Both the position numbers and the translations under genes were made by a program. Source: Enterococcus sp. BWB1-3 (GTDB lineage Bacteria; Bacillota; Bacilli; Lactobacillales; Enterococcaceae). From it: a DNA stretch of 64,000 bases. Location: assembly GCF_016745275.1 (NCBI RefSeq), contig NZ_JADOEP010000001.1:124001-188000 (forward strand), given 5' to 3'. The notes beneath the pieces were generated by a model. That model was not told the origin of the DNA. It worked only from the letters and a program-made list of their open reading frames with translations, and made no database searches. This document shows, in pieces, positions 45,483 to 55,295 of this stretch (the first letter of the stretch is position 1; every line of letters begins with the position of its first letter).

Positions 45483-46721
45483 ATGGACCCTCAGATAGGT
45501 ACCTTGCTGCCTGTACTGTTTATATTGTTATTGCTTTCGGCTTTCTTTTCTTCAAGTGAAACGGCTTATTCTTCGCTAAACAGAAAAAGAATTATGAAGA
45601 TGGCTGAAGCAGGAGATAAACGAGCGATGGTTGTGCTGGAACTGCTTAATGATTTTGATTGCTTTTTTTCGGCAGTTCTGATTGGAAATAATATTGTAAA
45701 TATTGCCAGCTCCTCAATTGCGACATTACTGTTTGTGGCCTATTTTGGAAATATCGGTGTGATGCTGTCAACGGTCGTCATGACTATTGTTGTACTGACT
45801 TTTGCAGAAATTTTTCCAAAGACGATAGCAAAAGAATCTCCTGAATATTTTGCTGTTCTGTTTGCACGACAGCTTAAGGTCCTGATGATAATTTTATATC
45901 CGTTGACTCTGTTTTTTTCAGAAATTAAAAAGCTGTTGATAGTCTTGCTTCCCGGAAAAAATATGGGTCCTTCCATTACTGAGGAGGAGTTGCTGACTTT
46001 GGTTGAAGAGGCTGCTCAAGAAGGTTCTATAGATGAAGAAGACGAGATTTTGATAAAAAATGTTGTGGAATTTAATGATTTGGAAGTGCAGGATATTTTT
46101 ACTCCCCGATTGGAGATTGTTTCAGTCAATAATAAAAAAACGCTGGAAGAGATTTCTGATATTTTTCGGGAAACAGGGTTATCTCGGCTGCCTTACTATG
46201 AACAGTCCATCGATGAAGTAACTGGCGTGTTAAACCAAAAAGACTTTTACTATGATGTACTGGTTGGAGAGAAGAAACTTGCTGAGGTTGTAAAGCCGGT
46301 ACTGTATATTCCGAAAAGTATGCGTATTTCAGAGTTGATGAAAAAGTTTCAGATTGACCAATGCCATATTGCAATTGTTGTTGATGAATATGGCGGAACA
46401 GAAGGTCTGGTTACATTGGAAGACGTGGTTGAAGAACTGGTTGGTGAGATTTGGGATGAATTTGATGACAGACAGACTGAATTTAAAAAACTGAATGAAA
46501 AGCAATACTTGGTAAAGGGATCAGCTGAATTTGATGTCTTGGAAGAGCTCTTCGATATTGAAAATGATACCTCTTCATCAACGCTGGGGGGATATATCAT
46601 GTCTACACTGGGGCATGTGCCTGTGGCAGGAGAAAAGCTGAGGATTGGTTCACTGAATCTCGAGATTAAGAAAATGCAGGATCATCGAGTGGATGAAGTG
46701 CTGATTACCAAGATACTTTAA
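45483..46721 (+). CDS. CNNM/CorC-HlyC family transporter-associated protein
   Basis: 412 residues. An N-terminal CNNM membrane domain (residues about 1-180, several helices, FFSSSETAYSSLNRKRI and AEIFPKTIAKESPEYFA) is followed by a paired CBS domain (VQDIFTPRLEIVSV; CHIAIVVDEYGGTEGLVTLEDVVEELVG) and a C-terminal CorC_HlyC domain (LVKGSAEFDVLEELF). The family is linked to Mg2+ efflux and resistance to high magnesium; the old name haemolysin is misleading. AAAGGATGATGAC precedes the ATG. Shares a bidirectional terminator with lacD. Confidence 0.92.
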   Translation: MDPQIGTLLPVLFILLLLSAFFSSSETAYSSLNRKRIMKMAEAGDKRAMVVLELLNDFDCFFSAVLIGNNIVNIASSSIATLLFVAYFGNIGVMLSTVVMTIVVLTFAEIFPKTIAKESPEYFAVLFARQLKVLMIILYPLTLFFSEIKKLLIVLLPGKNMGPSITEEELLTLVEEAAQEGSIDEEDEILIKNVVEFNDLEVQDIFTPRLEIVSVNNKKTLEEISDIFRETGLSRLPYYEQSIDEVTGVLNQKDFYYDVLVGEKKLAEVVKPVLYIPKSMRISELMKKFQIDQCHIAIVVDEYGGTEGLVTLEDVVEELVGEIWDEFDDRQTEFKKLNEKQYLVKGSAEFDVLEELFDIENDTSSSTLGGYIMSTLGHVPVAGEKLRIGSLNLEIKKMQDHRVDEVLITKIL

Positions 46722-46737
46722 AAAAATGAAATAGCAG

Positions 46738-46795
46738 TAAAAAGCTAAGACTGGCGGCTCCGATACAAAATTGGAGCTGCCAGTCTTAGCTTTTA
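46738..46795. terminator. Bidirectional terminator between the CorC-like gene and lacD
   Basis: AAAAGCTAAGACTGGC and GCCAGTCTTAGCTTTT pair, extended by GCTCC/GGAGC, around a short loop. A/T runs on both feet serve both converging transcripts. Confidence 0.88.
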
Positions 46796-46801
46796 CATTC
46801 A

Positions 46802-47770
46802 TCAGTCTTTATAGGGAGTTGCAGTTTCTTTCAATACATCATTTAATTCTTCTATGTTTTGTCGCCCTTGCGTTTGCAGCCATTCTCTGGCAGCTGCTTC
46901 TCCATTTTTAATGAATGGTTCCACACCATTGGCCCAGGTAGCCCGTCCGCAGAGAACGCCATTAAAGGTCGAGCCTGCTTCCTTGGCAAAACGTAGAGTC
47001 TCCTTGAATAAGTCTGCAGAGACACCTGCACTTAGGAAAATAAACGGCAGGTTGGTTGCTTTACTCTGTTCAATAAAATAGTTCTGAGCTTCTTTTTTAC
47101 TGTGAACAGCATCTTCTCCGAAGCCCTCAACAAAATTCATATTAACAGGTACTTCGACTTTGAGAACATCCACATGATACTGAGGTTCAGCGAAGACCTT
47201 CATCATTTCGATGACTTTATGAGGTTTAACCTGTGCATATTCTCTGGATTTGGGATCTGCAATGCTGTCATCATAAGAAACCAGTTCAAGAAAGAAAGGG
47301 AGATCTTCTGCAACACATTCAGAAGCAATGCGTTCAACAAATGCTTTTTTTCGATCGTTAATTTCATTATTTTCATCCACATCATAATATAGCAAAAATT
47401 TGCAGGCGTCCGCACCAGCTTCTTTTAGCCGGCGAACAGACCAGTGATCAAGTAAATCAGGAAAGCGTCCTTTGACAGAACTGTCATACCCTGTTTTTTC
47501 ATAAGCCAGAAGAAGTCCAGCTTCATTATATCGTACTTTACTTGCAGGCAAACCATATTCGGGGTCCAGCAAAATAGAAGAAGCATAGGGAGTTAACTCT
47601 TCTGAAACGAGAGCTTTAAATGTTTCGATTTCTTCAGCTTCAGCTGAGGGCTGAAAAGCTGTCATCATTTTTTTCAGGGCACCGCGTTGGTCAATTGCCA
47701 GTGCTGCGATGATACCATCCTTATTTGCCAGTCTATCCATGGCAGCCTGTTTTTCTTTTGAATAAGTCAA
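46802..47770 (-). CDS. lacD: Tagatose 1,6-diphosphate aldolase
   Basis: Class I aldolase that splits tagatose 1,6-bisphosphate into DHAP and glyceraldehyde 3-phosphate, the last step of the lactose/galactose tagatose route. 322 residues; [27 protein letters not shown], the [12 protein letters not shown] region bearing the Schiff-base Lys, and [11 protein letters not shown]. End of the lacRABCD arm. AGGAGGAAACACATT-type ribosome binding site upstream. Confidence 0.95.
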   Translation of the reverse strand: MTYSKEKQAAMDRLANKDGIIAALAIDQRGALKKMMTAFQPSAEAEEIETFKALVSEELTPYASSILLDPEYGLPASKVRYNEAGLLLAYEKTGYDSSVKGRFPDLLDHWSVRRLKEAGADACKFLLYYDVDENNEINDRKKAFVERIASECVAEDLPFFLELVSYDDSIADPKSREYAQVKPHKVIEMMKVFAEPQYHVDVLKVEVPVNMNFVEGFGEDAVHSKKEAQNYFIEQSKATNLPFIFLSAGVSADLFKETLRFAKEAGSTFNGVLCGRATWANGVEPFIKNGEAAAREWLQTQGRQNIEELNDVLKETATPYKD

Positions 47771-47781
47771 TGTGTTTCCTC

Positions 47782-48714
47782 CTAGAGTTCTTTTATGTGT
47801 ATTTGTTTGAAATAATCATCGAATTTTTTTATATTGATAGAGCCAGTCTGAGCTTCCAGCGTATTTAGCAGACCAGCTGTCATTGAGGTTTTTATGGCAG
47901 TTTCCAAGTCCTGTTGTTTGAAGAGAGCAGCAGCAATTCCTGCAAGGGAAGCATCGCCTGAGCCAACCGGACTGACAACATCAATTTTCGGCAGAGAAGC
48001 TTTAAAAAGCGTTTCTTTATTCTTGATCAAGGCTCCTTCGCTGCCAAGTGTGACAATGATATATTCAATGTCGTCAAATAATGGATCGTTCAGATAATCT
48101 CTCAGTACTTCGATATCCTTGCTTGCCTTTTTTTGTAGAAGTTCAGCAATTTCATGATGGTTTGGTTTAATTAGAAAAGGCTTATGTTTTCCTGCAAGTG
48201 CATGGTACATATAGTTTCCGGAAGTATCAAGCAGCACTGGGCGCTTTTCTTTTGCAGCCAGTGCTAATAATTGCTGATAAAAATCCGGAGAAAATCCTTC
48301 AGGCAAACTTCCTGAAATCGTAATTAACTCTGTATCTTTAATCAATACAGAAAAATGCTCAAGAAAAGCACTGATTTCTTCTTCTGAGATGGTAGGACCG
48401 GCTTCCAAAACTTCTGTTTGCTTATTCTCTGATAATATGGCAATACAGTTGCGGGTTTCGCCTTTAATTGGTGAAAAAGAATGTTGAATTTTTGCATAGT
48501 CCAATCCTTCTTTTAAGAGTTCGCCAATATGGCCGCCGATAAAGCCGGTCGCGAGAACAGGGATGTTCATCTGCTTTAGGACTCTGGTAACATTCAGTCC
48601 TTTTCCGCCGGGCGTTTTAGTTATTTTGGCTGTTCGATTAACGGTATCCAGTTGAAAATGATCAACAAAATAAGAAATATCAATAGATGGATTAAGTGTG
48701 ACTGTTAAAATCAT
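47782..48714 (-). CDS. lacC: Tagatose-6-phosphate kinase
   Basis: PfkB-family kinase: [15 protein letters not shown] start, [15 protein letters not shown] substrate motif, and [17 protein letters not shown] with the catalytic Asp (more often GAGDA; here GSGDA). About 310 residues. The ORF opens at 48753, but ATG 48714 follows TTAGGAGTCGG and gives the standard N-terminus. Phosphorylates tagatose 6-phosphate. Lies 11 bases after lacB on the operon. Confidence 0.94.
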   Translation of the reverse strand: MILTVTLNPSIDISYFVDHFQLDTVNRTAKITKTPGGKGLNVTRVLKQMNIPVLATGFIGGHIGELLKEGLDYAKIQHSFSPIKGETRNCIAILSENKQTEVLEAGPTISEEEISAFLEHFSVLIKDTELITISGSLPEGFSPDFYQQLLALAAKEKRPVLLDTSGNYMYHALAGKHKPFLIKPNHHEIAELLQKKASKDIEVLRDYLNDPLFDDIEYIIVTLGSEGALIKNKETLFKASLPKIDVVSPVGSGDASLAGIAAALFKQQDLETAIKTSMTAGLLNTLEAQTGSINIKKFDDYFKQIHIKEL

Positions 48715-48725
48715 TTGTCCGACTC

Positions 48726-49244
48726 CTAATCTGTATATTCTCCACGGTCCCATTTTTCCAGAAATTCGTCAAAAAGATGTTCATCGCTGATTTTATCTGC
48801 ATTTTTTGTTTCAATCTCTTTGATTCGTTCAATCAATTTTTTATTTTCAGGAGTAGGCTGATAATCTGTCTTTAAAAATTCCTGAATAATATCACAGATT
48901 AAAAGTTCTCCGGCAATTTTTCCGCCAAATGCAATGACATTGGCATTAAGCTCTTGCTTGGCATATACAGCAGTTGTCATATCTCTGACCAGTGCCGCAC
49001 GAATACCAGGGACTTTGTTGACAGCATTTGTAATGCCGACTCCTGTTCCGCAAATGGTTACTCCAAGATCCGCTCGCCCGCTTGAGACCAACAAGCCTAC
49101 TTTGCGTCCGTAAATCGGGTAGTGAGTTCTTGAAAAATCATAGGTTCCAACATCCAGTACTTCATGTCCCTGACTTTTTAAGAAGTCGGAAACCGCAATT
49201 TTTGTATCTGTTACAATATGATCGCAGCCTATAGCTATTTTCAT
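48726..49244 (-). CDS. lacB: Galactose-6-phosphate isomerase subunit B
   Basis: 172-residue RpiB/LacAB family subunit: [56 protein letters not shown]. Works as a heteromultimer with LacA to turn galactose 6-phosphate into tagatose 6-phosphate. GGAGGAGAATGGA lies upstream. 12 bases after lacA. Confidence 0.95.
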   Translation of the reverse strand: MKIAIGCDHIVTDTKIAVSDFLKSQGHEVLDVGTYDFSRTHYPIYGRKVGLLVSSGRADLGVTICGTGVGITNAVNKVPGIRAALVRDMTTAVYAKQELNANVIAFGGKIAGELLICDIIQEFLKTDYQPTPENKKLIERIKEIETKNADKISDEHLFDEFLEKWDRGEYTD

Positions 49245-49256
49245 TCCATTCTCCTC

Positions 49257-49685
49257 CTAAAACATTTCATTAAGCATATCTACACGAATTTGATGACGTC
49301 CGCCTTCATAGTGAGAAGTCAGAAACGCATAAACAATATTTCTGGCAAGATCCTCACCAACAATACCGCTGCCAATCGTAATAATACGGGAATTGTTATG
49401 TTCCCGTGTCATATAGGCTGAGCGTTCATCTGACACTTCAGCAGCAATGATACCATTATGCTTGGTTGCAGCAATAAAACTGCCGGCTCCGTAGCGGTCA
49501 AATAAGATACCAAATGCATCTTCCTGTTCTCTGATTTTTTCAACCACTCGTTCTGTCGATTCAACAAAGTCTACAGAGTCATCGGCTGTTGTGTCCAATA
49601 CATCAAATCCTTTTTCCTGCAGATAAGTCAAAATCATATGTTTCATTTGCTGTCCGTCTCTATCTGCACCCAGTATTACTTGCAT
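49257..49685 (-). CDS. lacA: Galactose-6-phosphate isomerase subunit A
   Basis: 142 residues, same fold as Lac[70 protein letters not shown] precedes the ATG. First structural gene after lacR in the minus-strand arm. Confidence 0.94.
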   Translation of the reverse strand: MQVILGADRDGQQMKHMILTYLQEKGFDVLDTTADDSVDFVESTERVVEKIREQEDAFGILFDRYGAGSFIAATKHNGIIAAEVSDERSAYMTREHNNSRIITIGSGIVGEDLARNIVYAFLTSHYEGGRHQIRVDMLNEMF

Positions 49686-49696
49686 ATCTGTTCCTC

Positions 49697-50455
49697 CTAA
49701 TGAATAATTTTAATAATTTCTCCGTATTTAGCTGATAACTCATCTGAAATACTGCTGTCCGTAATTAGGTAATCTGCTTTTGACAGAGAATAAAATTTGT
49801 AAAAATCCTGTCTGTCCAATTTGAAATGATCGGCAATAATATATTTTTTATGTGCACTTTGCAGAATGATTCTCTGAGTGACACCCTCGTCTTCATTTGA
49901 GTTTGTAACCGCATCATTTAAGATACCATTGACACCAATAAATGCTTTGTGTACCTGAATGCTGGCAACTGTATCATTGGCAATGGTTCCTACAAAAGCA
50001 CCGGTCTTTGAGCGGTAAGAGCCGCCGATTAAAATCAGTTCAAACCGATTGTCATTTTTGAATTTATCAAATACGTGAATAGAGTTTGTCACAAATTTGG
50101 CGAAATCACAGGTTAAGTAATCATAAACCAGCTCGATGGTTGTCCCAGGACCTAAAAAAACTGTATCTCCGGTTTTAATCTGCTCGGCAATTTTCTTTGC
50201 AACTTCTTCTTTTTCTTTCAAATGAATATTTTTCTTTTCAATGTGACTCAGTTCAAAGAAGCTTAATTCCTTTTTATTCATTGCTTTTGCACCGCCGTGA
50301 ACACGAATCAGCTTGCCTTGCTTCTCTAACTCTTTTAAATCTCTTCGGACTGTCATTTCAGTTACCTTGATCTTTTCAGTGATATCACTGACTTTGACAA
50401 ATTCCTGTTTATCTAAAAAAGCTAAAAGAGCTTTTTGACGTTCTTCTTTGATCAA
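49697..50455 (-). CDS. lacR: Lactose phosphotransferase repressor (DeoR family)
   Basis: 252 residues. The N-terminal DeoR helix-turn-helix reads [20 protein letters not shown] then [14 protein letters not shown]. The C-terminal sugar-phosphate sensor has [16 protein letters not shown] and [17 protein letters not shown]. The inducer is expected to be tagatose 6-phosphate. The start codon is TTG at 50455, seven bases after AAAGGAGGAG. It heads the lacRABCD arm, divergent from lacFEG, so it probably controls itself too. Confidence 0.93.
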   Translation of the reverse strand: MIKEERQKALLAFLDKQEFVKVSDITEKIKVTEMTVRRDLKELEKQGKLIRVHGGAKAMNKKELSFFELSHIEKKNIHLKEKEEVAKKIAEQIKTGDTVFLGPGTTIELVYDYLTCDFAKFVTNSIHVFDKFKNDNRFELILIGGSYRSKTGAFVGTIANDTVASIQVHKAFIGVNGILNDAVTNSNEDEGVTQRIILQSAHKKYIIADHFKLDRQDFYKFYSLSKADYLITDSSISDELSAKYGEIIKIIH

Positions 50456-50479
50456 GCTTTGCTCCTCCTTTTTGTTTTT

Positions 50480-50497
50480 AAATGTTCGTTTATGTTT
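50480..50497 (-). promoter_or_regulatory. Candidate LacR operator on the lacR side
   Basis: Read on the minus strand: AAACATAAACGAACATTT. It matches AAACAAAATCGAACAAAG at 50616 in spacing and core (AAACAnAAnCGAACA), and it lies just upstream of the lacR ribosome binding site. Confidence 0.5.
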
Positions 50498-50565
50498 AAA
50501 TAGAACTTATCATCAAAAATCAATTCTGTCAATGCTAATATCTTTTGTTTTTTTATTATTTTTGA

Positions 50566-50594
50566 TTGACATCTATATGAAAGCGGTATATCAT
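50566..50594 (+). promoter_or_regulatory. lacFEG promoter with overlapping cre-like site
   Basis: TTGACA (50566-50571), 17-bp spacer, TATCAT (50589-50594). TGAAAGCGGTATAT within the spacer resembles the first half of a CcpA catabolite-response element, so glucose repression is likely. Confidence 0.6.
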
Positions 50595-50615
50595 TTGTTT
50601 GTGAAGAACAAAATA

Positions 50616-50633
50616 AAACAAAATCGAACAAAG
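50616..50633 (+). promoter_or_regulatory. Candidate LacR operator on the lacF side
   Basis: AAACAAAATCGAACAAAG, with a further GAACAAAAT copy just upstream (from about 50606). Same core as the lacR-side site, in opposite orientation. It lies between the promoter and the ribosome binding site. Confidence 0.5.
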
Positions 50634-50649
50634 GAGAGAGGACTTAGTT

Positions 50650-50958
50650 ATGAACAAAGAAGAAGTTGCAATGATTGGTTTTGAAGTTGTCGCATTTGCC
50701 GGAGAAGCACGATCCAAATTAATTGAAGCTTTAGGTGAAGCAGAAAAAGGAAATTTTGATGTTGCTGATCGTTTAGTGGAGGAAGCAAACACTAGCTTAG
50801 TTGAAGCGCACAAGTCACAGACTCAGATGCTGGCTGCTGAAGCACGGGGTGAATCGATTGAAGTAGGTTTTATTATGGTTCATGCGCAGGACCATTTGAT
50901 GACAACCATGTTGTTGAAGGATACGATCAAGCATCTATTCAATATTTATAAAAAATAA
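50650..50958 (+). CDS. lacF: Lactose-specific PTS enzyme IIA
   Basis: 102-residue PTS_IIA lac/cel family protein; four-helix bundle, trimeric. Phosphorylated on His78 in VHAQDHLMT, from which phosphate passes to the IIB domain of LacE. Contains IGFEVVAFAGEARSKLIEAL. CAAAGGAGAGAGG precedes the ATG at 50650. First gene of lacFEG. Confidence 0.95.
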   Translation: MNKEEVAMIGFEVVAFAGEARSKLIEALGEAEKGNFDVADRLVEEANTSLVEAHKSQTQMLAAEARGESIEVGFIMVHAQDHLMTTMLLKDTIKHLFNIYKK

Positions 50959-50983
50959 ATGGAGAAAAAGGGGGAATTTAGCA

Positions 50984-52654
50984 ATGAATGCATTAGTTTC
51001 GCGAATTGAAAAAATGAAACCGACATTTGAGAAAATTTCAAATAATCCTTATTTACGGGCAATCAGAGATGGGTTTATCAGTTTGATTCCGGTAATATTG
51101 TTTTCCAGTATTTTTCTTTTAGTTGCATATGTACCGAATATTTTTAATTTTTATTGGAGTTCTGGAGTAGAAGAAGCGATTATGAAAGCCTACAACTATT
51201 CAATGGGAATTCTGGGTTTGCTGATGTCGGCAACAGTTGCAAAGAGCTTAACCGACAATTTTAACAGCAAACTACCGAAAACAAATCAGATTAATAATGT
51301 ATCGACAATGGTTGCAGCTATTATTTCATTTTTACTAATTGGTGTAGATCCGCTGGACGGAGGCCTGGCGACTGGCTATATGGGGACGAAAGGACTGTTG
51401 TCAGCGTTTGTGGTAGGTTTTGTTGTACCTAATATTTACCGCTTCTGTGTCAAGAATAACATCACTGTAAAAATGCCTGAAGAGGTTCCCGGAAATATTT
51501 CTCAGACATTCAAAGATCTGATTCCTATTTCTTTATCTGCAGTCTTTTTTTGGTTATTTGACTTAGGATTCAGAAGCTTGGTTGGAACAAATTTCTCTGA
51601 AAAAATTATTGAGTTGTTCCAGCCGATCTTTAGTGCGGCGGATGGGTATTTTGGCTTGGCTCTGATTTTCGGTGCGATGGCATTTTTCTGGTTTGTTGGG
51701 ATTCATGGACCGTCTATTGTTGAACCGGCTGTTGCTGCGATTTACATTACGAATGTAGAAACAAATCTGCAGCTTTATCAAAATGGGGAGCACGCCTCCC
51801 GTATTTTGGCACAGGGTACTCAATATTTCGTTGCAACATTGGGTGGAACCGGAGCAACTCTGGTTATTACACTAATGTTTGCTTTTCTGGCCAAATCGAA
51901 GCAATTAAAAACAATTGGACGTGCATCATCTGTTCCGGTTTTGTTTGGTGTAAATGAACCAATGCTGTTTGGAGCACCGATTGTATTGAACCCGATTTTC
52001 TTTATTCCGTTTATTTTAACACCGATTTTGAATGTTTGGCTCTTCAAATTTTTTGTAGATGTTCTAGGTATGAATGGCTTTATTTATAATCTCCCGTGGA
52101 CAACACCAGGGCCTATTGGATTGATTATGGGAACTGGCTTTGCGTTGCAGGCAATTATTTTAATGCTGGTATTACTGGTGGTAGATTTTGCTGTTTATTT
52201 TCCGTTCTTCAAAGTTTATGACAACGAACTGTTGGAAAAAGAACGTAATCAGGAAAATGAAGTAGTTGAAGAAAAGCTGGAAGCAGTGGAAGCAAAGCAA
52301 GTTACTGCAGCTGCGGCTGAAGCTATGGCAGAAACGACGACAGAGAAAAAGATTTTAGTTTTGTGTGCGAATGGTGCGACCAGTGCCATGCTGGCAAATG
52401 CAATTAAAAAGGGTGCAAAGGAGAAAAATATTCTGCTGGATTCCACTGCGATGGCTTATGGTCAGCATAAGGATTTAATCAGTGAATTTGACTTAATCAT
52501 TTTAGCTCCTCAGATGGCTTCCATGCTGGGTGAGCTTCAGGAAGATGTGAAGAATTATCATACGAAGGCAGCATCAACATCTGGTGCAGAATATGTGGCT
52601 TTAGCCAGAACGCCGGAACAGGCTGTGAATTTTGTGTTTGAAAATCTAGCTTAG
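50984..52654 (+). CDS. lacE: Lactose-specific PTS enzyme IICB
   Basis: 556 residues. The N-terminal IIC channel (residues about 1-430, many hydrophobic helices) carries the family phrases FWFVGIHGPSIVEPAVAAIY and GVNEPMLFGAPIVLNP. A charged Glu- and Ala-rich linker leads to the IIB domain (about 455-556) with the phosphocysteine in ILVLCANGATSAMLANAI. Imports lactose and phosphorylates it to lactose 6-phosphate. AAAGGGGGAATT precedes the ATG, 25 bases after lacF. Confidence 0.96.
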   Translation: MNALVSRIEKMKPTFEKISNNPYLRAIRDGFISLIPVILFSSIFLLVAYVPNIFNFYWSSGVEEAIMKAYNYSMGILGLLMSATVAKSLTDNFNSKLPKTNQINNVSTMVAAIISFLLIGVDPLDGGLATGYMGTKGLLSAFVVGFVVPNIYRFCVKNNITVKMPEEVPGNISQTFKDLIPISLSAVFFWLFDLGFRSLVGTNFSEKIIELFQPIFSAADGYFGLALIFGAMAFFWFVGIHGPSIVEPAVAAIYITNVETNLQLYQNGEHASRILAQGTQYFVATLGGTGATLVITLMFAFLAKSKQLKTIGRASSVPVLFGVNEPMLFGAPIVLNPIFFIPFILTPILNVWLFKFFVDVLGMNGFIYNLPWTTPGPIGLIMGTGFALQAIILMLVLLVVDFAVYFPFFKVYDNELLEKERNQENEVVEEKLEAVEAKQVTAAAAEAMAETTTEKKILVLCANGATSAMLANAIKKGAKEKNILLDSTAMAYGQHKDLISEFDLIILAPQMASMLGELQEDVKNYHTKAASTSGAEYVALARTPEQAVNFVFENLA

Positions 52655-52731
52655 CTGTAAAAAGAAGAAAGCATTTTCCTGGAAAGGGTGAGGGAAAACA
52701 GCTGACTCTAAAAAAATTCAAGGAGGAAATT

Positions 52732-54135
52732 ATGCAAAAATTCCCAAAACAATTTATCTTTGGTGCAGCAACTGCTGCTTATCAGGCGGAAGGAGCAACG
52801 CAGACAGGCGGTAAAGGGAAAACTTATTGGGATGACTATCTGAAAGAACAAGGGACCTTTAATCCGAATACTGCCAGTGATTTTTATCATAAATATGAAG
52901 AGGATTTGAAACAGGCGCATGCTTTTGGGATAAACGGTATTCGTATTTCGATTGCATGGACCAGAATTTTTCCAGAGGGAACAGGGAAAATCAGCCAATC
53001 TGGTGTGGACTATTATCATAAGGTGATTGATGCCTGTTTGGAAAACGGAGTAGAGCCTTTTGTAACGCTGCATCATTTTGATACCCCTTATCCTTTATAT
53101 AAGCAAGGAGACTGGCTGGCTCAGGAGATGCTGGATGCATTTGTAGCATTTGCTGAATTCTGTTTCGAGGAATACGGCGGAAAAGTCAGCTATTGGATTA
53201 CGATTAATGAGCCGTGGTCAGTCGTTGCCGGTCAATATATTATTGGTCATTTTCCGCCAAATATTCAGTATGACATTCCAAAAGCTGTACAGTCTATGCA
53301 TAACATGATGGTGGCTCATGCAAGAATTGTGAAAACTTTTAAAGAAAACAAGTATGCAGGAGAAATTGGAATTGTTCATATTCTGGAATCAAAATATCCA
53401 ATCACTGATACTTCTGAAAATAGAGATGCTGCTGAGAGAGAACACATACTGGCCAATAGATTCCTGCTGGATGCAACCTTTATGGGCAGATATTCGGCAG
53501 ATGTGATGTGTGTGATTCAAGATATTTTGGAACAAAATAATGGAAAACTGGAAACAAGACCAGAGGAATTTGAACTTTTGGCTTACGCTGCTGAGAAGAT
53601 TGACTTTCTGGGGATTAATTATTATGCCAGCCATTTCTTAAAAGCATATGAAGGCGAGAGTCAGATTCATCATAATGGTACAGGTGAGAAAGGCAGCAGC
53701 ATCTTTGCTTTAAAAGGTATCGGCGAACGTGTTAACAATGTGGAAATACCTACAACAGATTGGGACTGGCCGATTTACCCACAAGGGCTGCTGGACATGC
53801 TGCTGAATGTAAAGGAAATTTACCCGAACTATAAGAAAATTTATGTGACAGAAAATGGGATGGGTGATAAGGATATTTTGGTGAATGGAACCGTTCAGGA
53901 TGTGGGACGGATTGATTATGTACGTCAGCACCTAGAGGCAATCCTGGATGCAGTAGAGCGGGGAGTAAATGTTCAGGGCTATTTTATCTGGTCTCTGATG
54001 GATGTCTTCTCCTGGACAAACGGATATAATAAACGTTATGGTCTGTTTTATGTAGATTTTGAAACACAACAGCGCTATCCTAAAAAAAGTGCCTACTGGT
54101 ATAAGGAAATAGCAGACAAAAAAGAACTGATATAA
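52732..54135 (+). CDS. lacG: 6-phospho-beta-galactosidase
   Basis: 467-residue GH1 enzyme that splits lactose 6-phosphate into glucose and galactose 6-phosphate. The acid/base Glu is in WITINEPWSVV and the nucleophile Glu in KIYVTENGMGD. FIFGAATAAYQAEGA marks the start, and GLFYVDFETQQRYPKKSAYWYKE holds the C-terminal phosphate-binding residues. CAAGGAGGAAATT precedes the ATG. Its product, galactose 6-phosphate, feeds lacABCD on the other arm. Confidence 0.96.
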   Translation: MQKFPKQFIFGAATAAYQAEGATQTGGKGKTYWDDYLKEQGTFNPNTASDFYHKYEEDLKQAHAFGINGIRISIAWTRIFPEGTGKISQSGVDYYHKVIDACLENGVEPFVTLHHFDTPYPLYKQGDWLAQEMLDAFVAFAEFCFEEYGGKVSYWITINEPWSVVAGQYIIGHFPPNIQYDIPKAVQSMHNMMVAHARIVKTFKENKYAGEIGIVHILESKYPITDTSENRDAAEREHILANRFLLDATFMGRYSADVMCVIQDILEQNNGKLETRPEEFELLAYAAEKIDFLGINYYASHFLKAYEGESQIHHNGTGEKGSSIFALKGIGERVNNVEIPTTDWDWPIYPQGLLDMLLNVKEIYPNYKKIYVTENGMGDKDILVNGTVQDVGRIDYVRQHLEAILDAVERGVNVQGYFIWSLMDVFSWTNGYNKRYGLFYVDFETQQRYPKKSAYWYKEIADKKELI

Positions 54136-54138
54136 ATT

Positions 54139-54190
54139 AAAAAGATGCTGAGATGGATTTCACTAATGAAATCTGTCTCGGTGTCTTTTT
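54139..54190 (+). terminator. Terminator of lacFEG
   Basis: A long imperfect stem: AAAAAGATGCTGAGATGGATTT folds back on AAATCTGTCTCGGTGTCTTTTT and ends in five T. Confidence 0.82.
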
Positions 54191-54308
54191 CAGCTATGAA
54201 AAGAGGGTGTGATATATATGAATGGTACGCTATAATGCACCACAGAATGGAATGCAAAAAAGCACTCAACTATGGACCAATCATCTGTCATACTAAGCAA
54301 GAGGATAA

Positions 54309-54578
54309 ATGAAGGAAAATGTAAGAAGCACAGACTTTCTCAAGCAGTCAGACTATGAAAAGGAGTATAAAAAATATCGTGGGATAGCCAAGGTAATGAA
54401 GCAGTTGGAAGAAGATTACGAAGTAGCGATTCCTGCTGGAGAAAACAGCTGTTTAGCCAGCCTGTTTGTGATTTATCCAGCAGGAGAAAATACTGGTATT
54501 AGAGAAGCTGTTAAGAAATGCGATATAAATTCTCACGAGAAGCAACACACTTGTCCTTTGGAAAAATGTGAACGTTGA
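54309..54578 (+). CDS. Hypothetical 89-residue protein
   Basis: MKENVRSTDFLKQSDYEKEY at the start, charged and hydrophilic, with three Cys near the end (KKCDIN, TCPLEKCER). A phrase repeats inside it: IPAGENS and YPAGENT. The ribosome binding site is weak (AGAGGATAA). No family recognised; it might be a decayed gene, since the repeat and the Cys-rich tail do not look like one fold. Confidence 0.4.
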   Translation: MKENVRSTDFLKQSDYEKEYKKYRGIAKVMKQLEEDYEVAIPAGENSCLASLFVIYPAGENTGIREAVKKCDINSHEKQHTCPLEKCER

Positions 54579-54658
54579 AAAAAGAAAAAATTCCGGAGAC
54601 TGTCAATGAAATGTTTTGGAAAACGTGATACACTCATTTTAGAAAGTGAGGGGATTTG

Positions 54659-55225
54659 ATGATTCGTTTTGCAAAAAAAGAAGACGGAGCAGCAATTGCT
54701 CCACTCATTCTTGTTATTTTAAAGGATATGGAGCTGCCTATCTTGGATGCGGCTTCAGAAGAAACAATTTTAGCAATACTTGAAGAAGCTATTGCAGATC
54801 CGGTCTATCGATATGGATATACGCGTGGTCTGGTGTACGAACAGAATGGAGAAGTTGCCGGTATTGCATTTGGTTATCCGGCCGAAGATGAACCAGTTAT
54901 TGATAAACCGCTGGCTCAAATATTGAAAAAATTTGGTTTTAATGAGAATACTCAACTTTTTGTAGATGTGGAAACCTTGCCGGGTGAATGGTATTTGGAT
55001 ACAATTTCTGTCAGTGAAAAATACCGCGGTTTCGGAATTGGTTCAAAATTGCTGGAAGCACTGCCCAAGATGGCTGAACAAAACGGTAAAAAGATTATTG
55101 GTCTCAGTGTGGACAAAATGAATCCTAAAGCAAAGAGGCTATATGAGCGTAAAGGGTTCAAAGTAGTTGAAGAGAGAATGATCAGCGGACATCTCTATGA
55201 TCATATGCAAAAAAGAATTGATTGA
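54659..55225 (+). CDS. GNAT family N-acetyltransferase
   Basis: 188 residues. Motif A is WYLDTISVSEKYRGFGIGSKLLEAL and motif B KIIGLSVDKMNPKAKRLYERKGF, so the acetyl-CoA loop RGFGIG is intact. The N-terminal half (LILVILKDMELPILDAASEE) resembles a common Firmicute subfamily of unknown substrate. ATG 54659 follows GTGAGGGGA; a TTG lies one codon earlier. Ends at a perfect 58-bp palindrome shared with the converging LURP-one gene. Confidence 0.88.
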   Translation: MIRFAKKEDGAAIAPLILVILKDMELPILDAASEETILAILEEAIADPVYRYGYTRGLVYEQNGEVAGIAFGYPAEDEPVIDKPLAQILKKFGFNENTQLFVDVETLPGEWYLDTISVSEKYRGFGIGSKLLEALPKMAEQNGKKIIGLSVDKMNPKAKRLYERKGFKVVEERMISGHLYDHMQKRID

Positions 55226-55236
55226 AATTTCATTTT

Positions 55237-55294
55237 AAAAGTAAAGAGGTTGTACCAAACACTCATGAGTGTTTGGTACAACCTCTTTACTTTT
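55237..55294. terminator. Perfect 58-bp palindromic bidirectional terminator
   Basis: Two 29-base arms (the left begins AAAAGTAAAGAGGTTGTACC) are exact reverse complements with no spacer. It lies between two converging genes and ends in TTTT on both strands. The GAGGTTGTACCA arm echoes the GAGGTTGTGACA ends of family A elements. Confidence 0.9.
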
Positions 55295-55295
55295 C

